Below are positions 55,121 to 64,000 of a DNA stretch of 64,000 nt, piece after piece. The notes beneath the pieces were generated by a model, which was not told where the DNA came from, ran no database searches, and saw only the letters and a list, made by a program, of their open reading frames with translations. The first letter of the stretch is position 1; each line of letters opens with the position of its first letter. The stretch covers positions 2,497,651 through 2,561,650 of the forward strand of contig JASKMD010000020.1 in the NCBI GenBank assembly GCA_030144725.1. Direction: 5' to 3'. Both the position numbers and the translations under genes were made by a program. Source of the stretch: Haematococcus lacustris (Eukaryota; Chlorophyta; Chlorophyceae; Chlamydomonadales; Haematococcaceae).

Positions 55121-55345
55121 ATGTCGAGTTATTACTTGCCCAACGATGGCACTCCGACGCAGCCTGCACCAATGAAAGGCTTGCGGAGTGAGCCTGGCGG
55201 GCTGAACATTGATTGTACTTCCTGCTCGATGCCAGGCGCAGTTCAATCGCTGATGCCGCTACATACCACTAGAACAATCGATGGTGAGCAGCTGAGGTGT
55301 ATCCGCGCTCGCTTGCGCCGGCATGGCCTCACTCGCAAGAGTTAA
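55121..55345 (+). CDS. hypothetical small ORF (74 aa)
   Basis: ATG-initiated frame beginning MSSYYLPNDGTPTQP and ending in a basic RARLRRHGLTRKS before TAA. It has no recognised domain. Repeated AATAACTC motifs occur upstream at about 55000-55024. Listed because it stands alone between repeats; it may be spurious. Confidence 0.2.
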   Translation: MSSYYLPNDGTPTQPAPMKGLRSEPGGLNIDCTSCSMPGAVQSLMPLHTTRTIDGEQLRCIRARLRRHGLTRKS

Positions 55346-55429
55346 CGCGCCGCTTGCCAGTAGATGCACAATAATTCGCAGCTGCCAGTGTGATGAACGC
55401 TATCGAAAACGGTTAAGTATCGAAAGAGT

Positions 55430-56012
55430 ACTTGCATGAAGATTACCAACCCCATGTTGGGACATCCTGAGGGAGAGGCGTTGGGTTGGGTTTGAGGGAG
55501 ACCCTAGACTGCCTGAGACGATACATCGGGAGAGATGTTCGTATGCTGCATGGTTCAAGCATGGGGACGGCATTGACATCAATCACATGGCACCACACCT
55601 GCTTAACAGACAGCTCTCTACAGAAGTTCGCACGAGGCTGACTAGGTTCAGGTTAGGCAACAGCGGTCTGGGGGTGGAGAAGGCTCGGCTTGAGGGGTAA
55701 CTTTCATTGATCGCACATGCACCAGATGCACAGAGGGGGTAGTGGATGACGCCATGCATTTCATCTTTGAGTGCACTGCCACGAGTTCCATCAGGGAGCA
55801 GCCGGAGTTTGCCATGACTTTACAGAACAATAATGAGAACTTGCATGACTTCATGTGAGCCCATGTGCACCTTGCTTTGAAGTGCGTTACAGAAAGTCCC
55901 GAACCCCTAGAGGGGGAGGGCGGCCTAGCAGCCTAACGGCTGACGGCTTGAGCGGTGTAAGCCACATCATCATCAGGCTCCTTTTGTAGCTGCTGGCAAC
56001 GGTGTAGGGTAG
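55430..56012 (+). pseudogene. LINE 3' tail fragment
   Basis: Readable in pieces, with frameshifts: CTRCTEGVVDDAMHFIFECT followed by SSIREQPEFAMTLQNN and AHVHLALKCV. This is the cysteine/histidine-containing C-terminal region found after the RT in algal and plant LINEs. A 3' untranslated part ends with CATCATCATCAGGCTCC and GTAGCTGCTGGCAACGGTG (55969-56010). That last block is shared with the SINE at 52225-52385. Separate from, or an inserted-apart portion of, the RT copy at 52441-53781. Confidence 0.65.
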
Positions 56013-56434
56013 AATATGTGCACCGCCTACAGTCACAATTGTGATATTGGCAACTGCACTCTCCTGGTAAGCTGCCTGCCAATCTTAGTGGCAACAAGGC
56101 CCATGTGACGCAAGAGTCGCATTGGAGTAAACCAGACTGGTATCTACCCAGCGGGGGACCAACCCAGATATGATCTTATGACGGTTACCTACAAGCGCCA
56201 TTAGACCAAGTCAGGCAGCTTACACAGCTTCAGGGAACCTCCTACAGAGCACAGAGTACCGTCAAGTTCACGGTATCAGGTCACTGACCAGGCAAACAGC
56301 TACTGCAACCTAGGCAGCAGCCTCACATTTATGCAGCCTCACTCTACATGGGACATGACCCATAACAAAACCAAAATCACGGCAGCACCTACTGCATGCC
56401 CCTATCGAGTTTATACTGGACAAATGAAAGCTGC

Positions 56435-57562
56435 TTATGCCACGGAGCGCTTGCTCAGCTCGCAGTAGTCAGTGGCAGCACGTGGCCGCTGCACCAGAAA
56501 CGACATGATCTGCACCTGGCGGACGTTGTCGAAGGCAACCTGCACAACAGCAGCCCAGAATAGAAGAATGGCCAGAGGACAAGGGGATGTCACGCAGGTC
56601 ATCAGAACCAAACAGAACATGCAAGTACAGACATGCGTTTGGCAAGTGGATGGGTCACCAGACACACAGGCATGAAGGCGGGAAAGAAACCAGGCATGCA
56701 TGTGACCAGGCATGTAGGTCACCAGATGGCAGGCACCTAGGTCTGCAGAAATCAAAGTATTCAGGTAAGGATGCAAGTAATGTTGTCGATACATGCACAG
56801 CAGATAATAATGCTTAAATTGCGATGAGACCAGGGAAATAGCCGGGTTGCCAGGGCCCCTACCATGCGGATGTATGCCTGGGGAAAGGCCTTGGAGGCGC
56901 GGCTGATCTCAGTCAGCACGGCCGAGGGGTCAGTGCAGCCGAACATGGGCAGCTTCCACAGTGTCCAGTACCTGTTGTCGTAGTAGCACTGCGTGGCAAA
57001 CAGGGAATACAAGACGGGATGCATCCAAGGAAATCAAAACTCCTGCCTCGCAGAGTTCGCTGTGCATTGATTGTGATGAAAGGCAGTGTAAGCTGCCAGG
57101 TAGGACGGCGAGAAGGGCTGAGAGCTGCAGGCTGGCAGTTCCACTCACGGCGGACACGGAGCCGAAGCGGACAGTGCTGGCATTGCTGACATAGGCCTGG
57201 CTGGCGTCAGCGAACTCCAGGCAGGGAATCCAGCCGTTGCCTACGACGTAGTCGACCTGGCGTGCAATCTGGTCGGAGGTCAAAGGGGGCAGGTACGAGA
57301 AGGTCTCATACTGCCTGCGCAGTAGCAAAGAGGGAACACAATTACAACTTGGGTGCGGGTTGAGAAAAAACGATGGATAAGGTTGCGGCGCTCACTTGTT
57401 GTTGATGGGCTGCCAGACCATCATCTGGTTAGCACCAGCGGTGGACACCGCGGGGGCGGCCTTCACGCTGGGCTTCAGGGCAGCGCGCACCTGCACGCTG
57501 TTGCGTGCAGGGCGGCTGCAGGAGACTGCAGAGCTGGAGGAGCGGGCTGCGATGGTGGCCAT
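56435..57562 (-). CDS. RuBisCO small subunit (chloroplast precursor, 187 aa)
   Basis: Small subunit of ribulose-1,5-bisphosphate carboxylase/oxygenase, assembled with plastid-encoded large subunits in the pyrenoid and stroma for CO2 fixation. Four exons join in phase: 57562-57396, 57314-57149, 56988-56863 and 56539-56435 (TAA). The first 45 or so residues ([20 protein letters not shown].., [17 protein letters not shown]) are an algal transit peptide. The mature protein starts [20 protein letters not shown] and continues [63 protein letters not shown] and ends LSKRSVA. The longer beta-A/beta-B loop is the green-algal form. Three introns are as in Chlamydomonas RBCS genes. A TGTAA signal lies on the minus strand at 56223-56219, about 210 bases past the stop. 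Confidence 0.96.
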
Positions 57563-60191
57563 CTCTGCTAAGTCTCAATGTGTCGGTGCACGTGTGCATT
57601 GTTCCTTAAGTTACGTGCTTTTGGACACTCTAATGACACACTCGCTTTTTCGCAGATTTTCGCAACAAGCCACTGCCCGCGTTGGAATCCAAGAGCTACG
57701 AGCAGCTAGCAGAATCCACAGTCAAGCTACGCAGTCGTGTTAAACCTGGAGCGAAACTGGCGAACGAGCGAAACCGGGACTAAGGATAAGAAAAGCGAAC
57801 AGCGGTTGTGACGTCAAGGCGGTCCATTGGCTATCTTCGACGCATGCCGTGAAAGCAGGAAAGGGTTACTGGCCTGCGAGGCCCCGTGAGTCCTTGACTC
57901 TGTTTGTATGTTGATCGATCACATGTCACTGATGTCAGGGTAGTCGTGTCTACATGTTGGTTAGTCACCTCTATGCCGATCCATACGCAAAAAAAAGGAG
58001 GCAGCATGGGGAGTGACCTACTGCAGCTGGTTTAATGCTTCACTCTGTAGCTAGCTATATGTATGGGGTGCACCGTGAAGCTGTTTCAGCTCACTACATG
58101 AATGCATGCAGCGCAGGAGGGGTCATGGGGCAGAGCAGGGCCAATTTGCCCAGGGCCAGATGTCAGCCAGTGTAGGCAGCCTGTTTTACACACTATGCAC
58201 ATGTGAGTGTCACAATGTTGCTGTGTTCCCTGCACTGTCAAGCACTAGATAGGGCCTCAGGCTCAGCGTTTGCCGCCATGACTCGGGCGGTGAGGGGGGA
58301 GGGCAAGGAGGGCCAAGGATTACCCACAGTCCAACATGTTGTTCCTTGTTGAATGAGTTTTGTTGGCCTGTCAAGCACTAGAGACAAAGTGTCCATCATT
58401 ACCAGTATCATCTGTGTCATCATCTCATGCACGTGCACACCAACTAGCAGCCGGCTGTTCAAAGTAGGCAGCCAGCAGAACAGATGGCATATAACAGTGA
58501 TGGCGTCTGTGTAATGCATGCCTATGACTTTCTCCCAGCTATCAAGATGAGCTGGAAGAGAACATGTAGCTCAAGAGGTTTGCATGGGCCAAGCCTAGGC
58601 CAGAGTGGCTGTGTAGGCAGCAGCCAGGGTACAGGCAGCTGCAGGTCTGGGTACAGCAGTTACAGTTGGACAGACAGTCAGGCCAACAAAACTGTGCGTG
58701 TCAGTGATTCCATCTGTGAGACCATGCCCAGCCTGTACAAGGCAAGTGTCTGCTGCTGCTGACCGCTAGCACAGCCTGGGTGTCAGCAGCAGCAGCTTGG
58801 GCAGCTGTGTAGTGCGCCTGCCTGCCTTGCTGAGCTGCTGCTGGCCCTGGCACCTGACTGCAGGTTTTGGACAGACAGTCAGGCACAGGCAGCGCGGGAC
58901 ACCCAGCCCCAGGGCCTGGGGTTGGTGAAGGAGTGGAGCAGCGCGCTTCAGGGTCTCATATGCAGAGGCCAAGGGCTGTGCCAGGCTCCCGATCACCTGC
59001 ACCGTGCCTCACACCGGAACTGCTGCACACACAGTGCGTGGTCGGGCGCCACCACTCCCAGCTCAAGCACTTGCACACCTTGGCCCTTGCACGCACAAGG
59101 CATGAGCTGAGCCATGAGTGAACGCACATCATGCACTGTTGAAGCATGACACGCATCCTAGTATCCTGTGAGGCTGTTTGCTCGAGGTTTGCCGAGTTGT
59201 AGTGAAGGGAGGTTACCCACAAGCAACGTCCTATACCACGCTGTAATCTATGGAGAGTATACGGTGATGGTGATAAGACGGCCTGGACCCACCGCCTGAA
59301 CACACAGCCTGGACCCACTGCTTGGAGGGCTGCACAAGACGAACCTGCATGCTATTGCAATTTTCGGGGTGCATAGACCAACAGACTGCACAGCACCCTT
59401 CTCAGCACTAGCATCAGACCCCAGTGTATGGCTGGTGGGTGTCACTTGGCATGCTTGATACAGGTTTCATTTAGCCAGCAACCGGCAAGCATGACCAGGC
59501 ATTAACAGGATGCTGGCAAAGAAAGGAACGTCTCCCACTGACCACGGCTCACGGACAGCCCAGAGAAGTATCCATGTCAACGCACCCGCCGGATGTTGAG
59601 CGCCTGCAGCTGCGCACAGTGCAGCGTAGAGGACGCACCGCTTCGTTGCTCTCCAGATGGAGCGTGACGGACACCACGATGTCCCCCTGCCTTCCGCTGA
59701 CTGCTCAAGGCAACCCATCCCGGCTCCTTGGCTGTCGTGGCTGTCCTGCTGCAGGGGCCAGGCTGAAGGCAGAGTTTGGGTGGGTGGGTGGGTGCAGTGG
59801 GGCGTGGGCGAGTGAAGTGGTCGCTGACCTAGATGGCCCAGCTTCGTTGCTGGTTCCGTGGCGTGTCCTTCTTGGAGCCCCAGCCTGTTCTAAACACCTG
59901 CGGACACAAGGTTTCAGCGCTACTAATTGGAGAGAACTTGTCAGTGCTTTGACGGTGCATCTCAGTGCACCTCCGTATCGAGCCCTGGGACATGAAGGGG
60001 CGGGTCATGGCCCATGGCATGGGTCGCATGGATCACATCCACATCACCGGCTTGCTGCCTTTCCATTCTAAATAGCTAGCAAAGCCTGTCAGCGCGCCAG
60101 CCAGCGACAGACTCACTCCGTTATACAACAAAAAAACCCAACCAGCGCGCTACAGAGGAGGAGAGCTGCAGCCTCACGCGTGCTTGCCGCG
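57563..60191. other. RBCS upstream region and intergenic; one coding-like exon
   Basis: The first few hundred bases should hold the strong RBCS promoter, but no clear TATA box is seen. A poly-A run lies at about 57989-57997. A MITE-like fragment lies at 58319-58370. At 59966-60075 (plus), after a CTCAG acceptor, an exon-like frame reads LRIEPWDMKGRVMAHGMG then RMDHIHITGLLPFHSK and stops. It looks coding but I could not identify it or its other exons. GGTG tandem units lie at about 59779-59794. Confidence 0.4.
58319..58370 (+). mobile_element. small fragment of the palindromic MITE-like element
   Basis: ATTACCCACAGTCCAACATG and GTTGTTCCTTGTTGAATGAG match the core of the element at 49635-49960. 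Confidence 0.65.
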
Positions 60192-61052
60192 ATGCCCCGC
60201 AGACCAGCTGCAGCCCCAGCGCTGCATGCGGAGGTGGCCGAGTTTGCACACATCAACAAGGCTATGCGATGCTGCTTCGTGTGCCGCTTGGTGAAAACAG
60301 AGCACCAGGTGGGTGCCGCTCCCAGGCCGGTTCAGCTTCCCTTCAGCCCGGTTGCTTACCTTCATGCTTTAGTCCGTTCTTAGTTCTTGAGTGACGGCTG
60401 CGACAACTGCTCTTGGCTGGAAATGAAAGAAGACAGGGACAAAGTGCAAGACTACACAACACCCAGCTTTTCAGGGTTAGTCCCATGCTATGAAAGCTCC
60501 CAGGCCGGTTCAGCGGTGCACATGAAGACAGGCCCACACGCATGACCTGCAGACCCCAGCATGCCTAGTCAGCTGCACGACCTCACTGAATGCCTGTGAG
60601 CTGTCCTGGCTCAGCTGAGTGCAGGCTGATCACAGTGATGGACCCTTCCACAAGTTGGGCCACCAAGTGGTTACACCTGTGTGAGTGAGACTGCAGCCAT
60701 CATACCCCAACCTGCTACTCTCATGTCACAGGAACCAGCTAGGAGCCAGGTCCCGCCATTCCTGAGTCAGGTGCCGGCATTCCTCCCAGCCACAGCACTC
60801 AAGGCCTGACAATCACGCATGCAGCTGGCAGCGGCGCTCAGCAGGCCAAGACTTAGAAATGACACGGCCCCATGCTGAAGGTGGACTTGCCTGTGGCCTT
60901 GCAGCCAAGCATGCCCCCGGTGCCTATGCGATGGTGGTCAATGATGAACCCCCTGACAGCTTAAGGGTGAGCAATGCAGTGAGGGTCGTCAGCCTGCCAC
61001 CCACCCGCTGCTGTTTCTTTAGGTTAGGGTGGTGCAGAGGGGTGCAGCTTGA
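60192..61052 (+). CDS. transcription elongation factor SPT4 (118 aa)
   Basis: SPT4 pairs with SPT5 (DSIF) and clamps RNA polymerase II during elongation, in the nucleus. Five exons join in phase: 60192-60308, 60384-60475, 60625-60680, 60905-60966 and 61023-61052 (TGA). The zinc ribbon is complete: RCCFVCRLVKTEHQF gives the first Cys-x2-Cys pair, and SDGCDNCSWLEM the second. Family landmarks follow: TTPSFSG, then LITVMDPSTSWATKWL and PGAYAMVVNDEPPDSL. The length matches the usual 110-120 residues. I start at the ATG at 60192; a GTG-containing upstream extension in the same frame is not needed. The short last exon (VRVVQRGAA) is the least certain part. A TGTAA poly(A) signal follows at 61133-61137. 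Confidence 0.9.
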
Positions 61053-61132
61053 CTGCATGCGAGTACGTCATGCCGCATGCCAGGTATTGCCCTTGACTAA
61101 GCTCCCGCCCTGCCTAAGGCATTACTCTTGTA

Positions 61133-61137
61133 TGTAA
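61133..61137 (+). promoter_or_regulatory. TGTAA polyadenylation signal of SPT4
   Basis: Green-algal nuclear genes use TGTAA as the poly(A) signal. This one lies 81 bases after the SPT4 stop codon and is the first on the strand. Confidence 0.6.
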
Positions 61138-62015
61138 TGGGCATGCCATGCACAGGTCAGTGCGCATGCACTCCATGTGCATGTTACGAACATGCCATGA
61201 ACAGGCCGGTGTGACAGCTTAGTCCTTTTGCCAGCCCTCCCCATCCTGCCACCACAAGGCAATGTCAGTCAGTGGTTTTGCTTTACAGTGCAAGAGCTGC
61301 ACACTTGTGCTGACACTCTTCCATCATCAGTGGCTTGATCCTGCTTGCACGCATGCCACCTGCTCACACTGTTGGCGGTAGGCATTGCTCCAGTGTCCGC
61401 ATGTTCCAGCCTAAGCAGGTCAGGTGACACTCACACAGCTATGGCAGCTGCTGCTGGGGCACAGTCCACGAGAGAGCTGCATGCAGCAGGGTGGGGTCGT
61501 CAGGGCCGTGTGGATAGCACCTTATGGATAACAAGGACAGCACCTTGTGGATATGACCTTGTGGGTAGCACTCTTGTGACATCAGTGGCTTGCTCCTGCT
61601 TGCATGCATGCCAACTGCTCACAACTTGTGGGTGGGATGGTGGCTGTGAGCGCATGCCAAGCCAATGTTGAGCTCACTGGAAAAAGTGGCTGGCCTCATC
61701 ACCAGTCGGGTGAAGGAGGGCAGGGTGCTCCTGGCCAGGTTCTCCTCGACAGCCCAGCACACCTTTTGCACACACTGTGGGACAGTGGACGATGCCACTT
61801 CATTCCAATCGCGACCGGAATCAGGAGCAGGAGGCCATCTCCACCCATCTTCTTCTCCACCCTTTATGCGCAAAACAGCTCATACTGCTGTTAGACTGCC
61901 TGTTGTAGCCACTGCCTTGCCATTGGCAGCCGGTCATCTACAGCTTAGCAGCAGCCCAGCTGGCACTCCTGGCCTGCTGCAAGCAGTTCCTTGTGGCCAG
62001 GCCACCAAGTAGCGC

Positions 62016-62049
62016 AGCAGGGGTTGGTGTCCCGGTCCAACCACCTGAC
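62016..62049 (-). pseudogene. possible Fanzor RuvC-III scrap G
   Basis: On the minus strand the bases GGACCGGGACACCAACCCCTG, preceded by CAGGTGG, match the RuvC-III codons (WLDRDTNPC) of copy E at about 49355-49386 almost exactly. The match is only about 35 bp and similarity stops on both sides, so chance or a recombination scrap are both possible. Confidence 0.35.
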
Positions 62050-63380
62050 CCGTGTGAGGTCCATCCACCTGACCTATGTGAGAGATGGAGGTGGGGGGAC
62101 AGGGCCCGAGAAGGGTCTGGGTTGGGGGAAGGGGAGGAAAGGAGAGAGGGGTGTGCTGGCTGGCCTGCCTGGCCATTTGAGTGCGCTGTGGGAACTCATG
62201 GGGCTGTACCCCTCAGGTGAGGGAGGGGCGTGGGGCACTACCCTCGTGTTGAGGGAGGGGAGGGGCGTGGGCCAGCACTGGCAAATCCCGATGGCCATGG
62301 GAACCCAGCTGAGGGCGGCATCACTGGCTGCCACCTGGGCTTCGGAGCCTGCTTCCTGGCCGGGTCAGCCAAATAGACAATTGAAGCATGGTACCATGGG
62401 GGTGACGTTGGGTTCATTGTGGGGGTCCACTGAGGGTGCATCCCCCCTAGCCCACAGCTGCTGCCACAGACCTGGGCTACTGCCTGGGTTGTAAGCATAC
62501 GCATGTGCATGCTGACATGTGCATGCTGACATGTGCATGCTGACATGTGCGCACACCTCCTTGCCTTAGGGTGGGGCAACTAAGGAAAGGATCTCTGGTA
62601 CACCGCGGCAGCTTGCTCCTTCCGCATGGCAGCACAACTGCTGCGTGTTGTGTCAGTGCCAGGTACACTGGTGGATGGGATGGACGCACACCTTGCATGC
62701 CCTGCTCAGCTGCCGCCACCCTTCCTTGTCTTACAGTGAACCTTGATTGCATGGGGAACATGGAGGCCATGGCTGAGGCTAATCAACTTTGATCCCATGG
62801 GGAACATGGAGGCCATGGGGTAAGCCATGCGGCTGAGGCCAAGCAGCCACTGCCTTAGCGTAGGGCTTAACTACCCCTACTGCACCCCTGGGCAGCCATG
62901 CCTACTCCTGCCACAGTGAGGAGGCTGGTTGGGTGGTTGCTCACAACAGCCTCAGAGAACCCAGTGCTCAAAGCCTCCGGCTGAGCTGGTGGGTCAGCTG
63001 CAGGGGTGGGTGGTGGTGCACTGCCACTATAAGTGCATGTGCATCATCACACACCCTGCAGCTGACCCCATGGGCACTCATCCCAAGGACCCACCGCTGC
63101 GTGAGGAGCGTCCCCAGTGGCAGCCCCTAATCAGGCATAGGCCAACCACACTGGCAGGCCGGCCGGCTGGCTGGCTGGCTGGTTGGCTGATTGGGACACT
63201 GGCTGGCTGGCAGTCTGGCTGTCGAAAGATAAGCTCCAGGGGCAGGCCCTGGCAGGTGGCAGGTGCACATTCTCGGCAGGGGTGCAAGCATCCTTGTCAT
63301 CGGAGCAGCACTGCAGTGTGTCAGGCTAGAGTGGGAGGTCAGCACATGCATCCCATCAAGCATGTCATGCTGCATGGCGC

Positions 63381-63555
63381 CTAGCTTGCATGGGGTTTGG
63401 GCGGCATGAGGTCCCGCATGTCATCCTGCTGTGACCCTGCCCCCCTGCCTGCCTGCACCTGCTGCTGCTGCAGTCCTTGCTCGAAGACCGCAACATTAAG
63501 GTGGCGCACTTGCAGCAGCATCTGTGACGTGACGGTTGCAAGGAGCCCTTCTGGC
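63381..63555 (-). CDS. possible terminal exon, unknown protein
   Basis: After a CTGACAG acceptor the minus strand reads PEGLLATVTSQMLLQVRHLN, then VAVFEQGLQQQQVQ, then QQDDMRDLMPPKPHAS and TAG. The composition and mix of residues look like real coding sequence rather than repeat, but no family is recognised and upstream exons (above 63600) were not resolved. Confidence 0.3.
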
Positions 63556-64000
63556 CTGTCAGCACGCCTATGCCTTGCCAAGGCAGACACATCACTGACT
63601 GGATGGCATCATCAAATATCACCGGGCTAGCTTGGCGATAGCCTGGGCTTATCCACCAGGGCGATGGCTGGTACAACTATGCCGCCGCACTATGCCCACC
63701 ATGGTGTCCCTGGCCTTGTGGCCCTGGAAGGCTTGGGCGCGGGCACAGGTGGCTGAGGTGGTAACAGGAGCACATGGTGCCGCGGCAGCTGACATTGGTG
63801 GCAGAGCAGAGGCAATGGGTTTAACGGGCAAGTTCCAAGTTCTGGACACAGCCGCCTGTTGTACACATGTCTCCCTGGTTTGCGCTGCTGCTCCAGCCCC
63901 TCGTGTCATGTGAAATTGGCTAGCATGTATTGCTGTCAACCTTATCCTCACTCTTATCCGAGCACGTGGATCAGCCCTACTGATCCCTTGCATCCTCCCC

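Larger units (their letters stand above)
61138..64000. other. no complete gene recognised
   Basis: Contains repeated CTGACATGTGCATG units (62509-62550), a GAACATGGAGGCCATGG duplication (62757-62818), GGCT runs (63165-63185), a scrap of Fanzor-like sequence near 62020 and a coding-like exon at 63381-63555. The plus frame at 61665-61830 contains a Cys-x2-Cys (FCTHCG) that I could not place in a family. Confidence 0.35.

Noticed and set aside
60180..60194. GTG start 12 bases upstream for SPT4
   Set aside because: A normal ATG at 60192 gives the usual family length; a GTG start is not expected in a nuclear gene.
61665..61830. Fanzor or zinc-ribbon exon suggested by FCTHCG
   Set aside because: Only one Cys-x2-Cys pair is present and neither flank has the RuvC motifs; too little to call.

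Overview
This window reads as nuclear DNA of a chlorophycean green alga of the order Chlamydomonadales, quite possibly Haematococcus. The evidence is a Chlamydomonas-type RuBisCO small-subunit gene with three introns and the algal transit peptide, intron-dense GC-rich genes with GTGAG/GCAG splice sites, a TGTAA poly(A) signal, and very heavy tandem-repeat content. A stretch at about 46.3-47.8 kb also looks like the palindromic repeats I know from Haematococcus organelle genomes. Species assignment is inference.

Genes whose exons I could join by hand with consistent splice phases: a multi-C2-domain protein (minus, 8.6-16.7 kb, 5' end not found); a pair of divergent small cysteine-rich secreted proteins (minus 19.9-21.1 kb, plus 22.9-24.9 kb) with an inverted pseudogene copy between them; a PH-domain protein with tryptophan-acidic motifs (minus, 28.2-31.5 kb); PEX19 with a C-terminal CaaX box (minus, 32.0-35.5 kb); an isoprenylcysteine methylesterase-like alpha/beta hydrolase (plus, 39.3-44.9 kb); RBCS (minus, 56.4-57.6 kb); and the elongation factor SPT4 (plus, 60.2-61.1 kb). 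These are ordinary housekeeping genes separated and invaded by repeats.

The most notable accessory content is a family of Fanzor sequences (eukaryotic relatives of the RNA-guided TnpB nucleases) in at least six places: 25.6-27.3, 36.1, 40.4-40.7, 45.4-46.0, 47.9-49.6 and 50.3-52.0 kb, with a possible seventh scrap at 62.0 kb. They keep recognisable RuvC-I (GxGxDPG), RuvC-II (VDEFRTS) and RuvC-III (WLDRDxN) motifs, but each copy is broken. Two large copies converge on a palindromic MITE-like element (49.6-50.0 kb), pieces of which recur at 14, 45, 46 and 58 kb. Two copies share a conserved downstream block that is a candidate element end or guide-RNA region. Also present are a LINE reverse-transcriptase copy that has lost its catalytic box, a LINE 3' tail, and a tRNA-like SINE sharing that tail.

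Repeats dominate much of the rest: a 2.1-kb satellite with a 683-bp higher-order period (0.6-2.8 kb), a foldback element (4.0-5.9 kb), a CCCAG array (7.0-7.3 kb), telomere-like and CCCCTA arrays (11.5 and 12.0 kb), and a perfect 1.9-kb (GGGGGC)n array of about 316 units (36.3-38.2 kb) abutting a Fanzor fragment. Most long open frames in these arrays are repeat artefacts.
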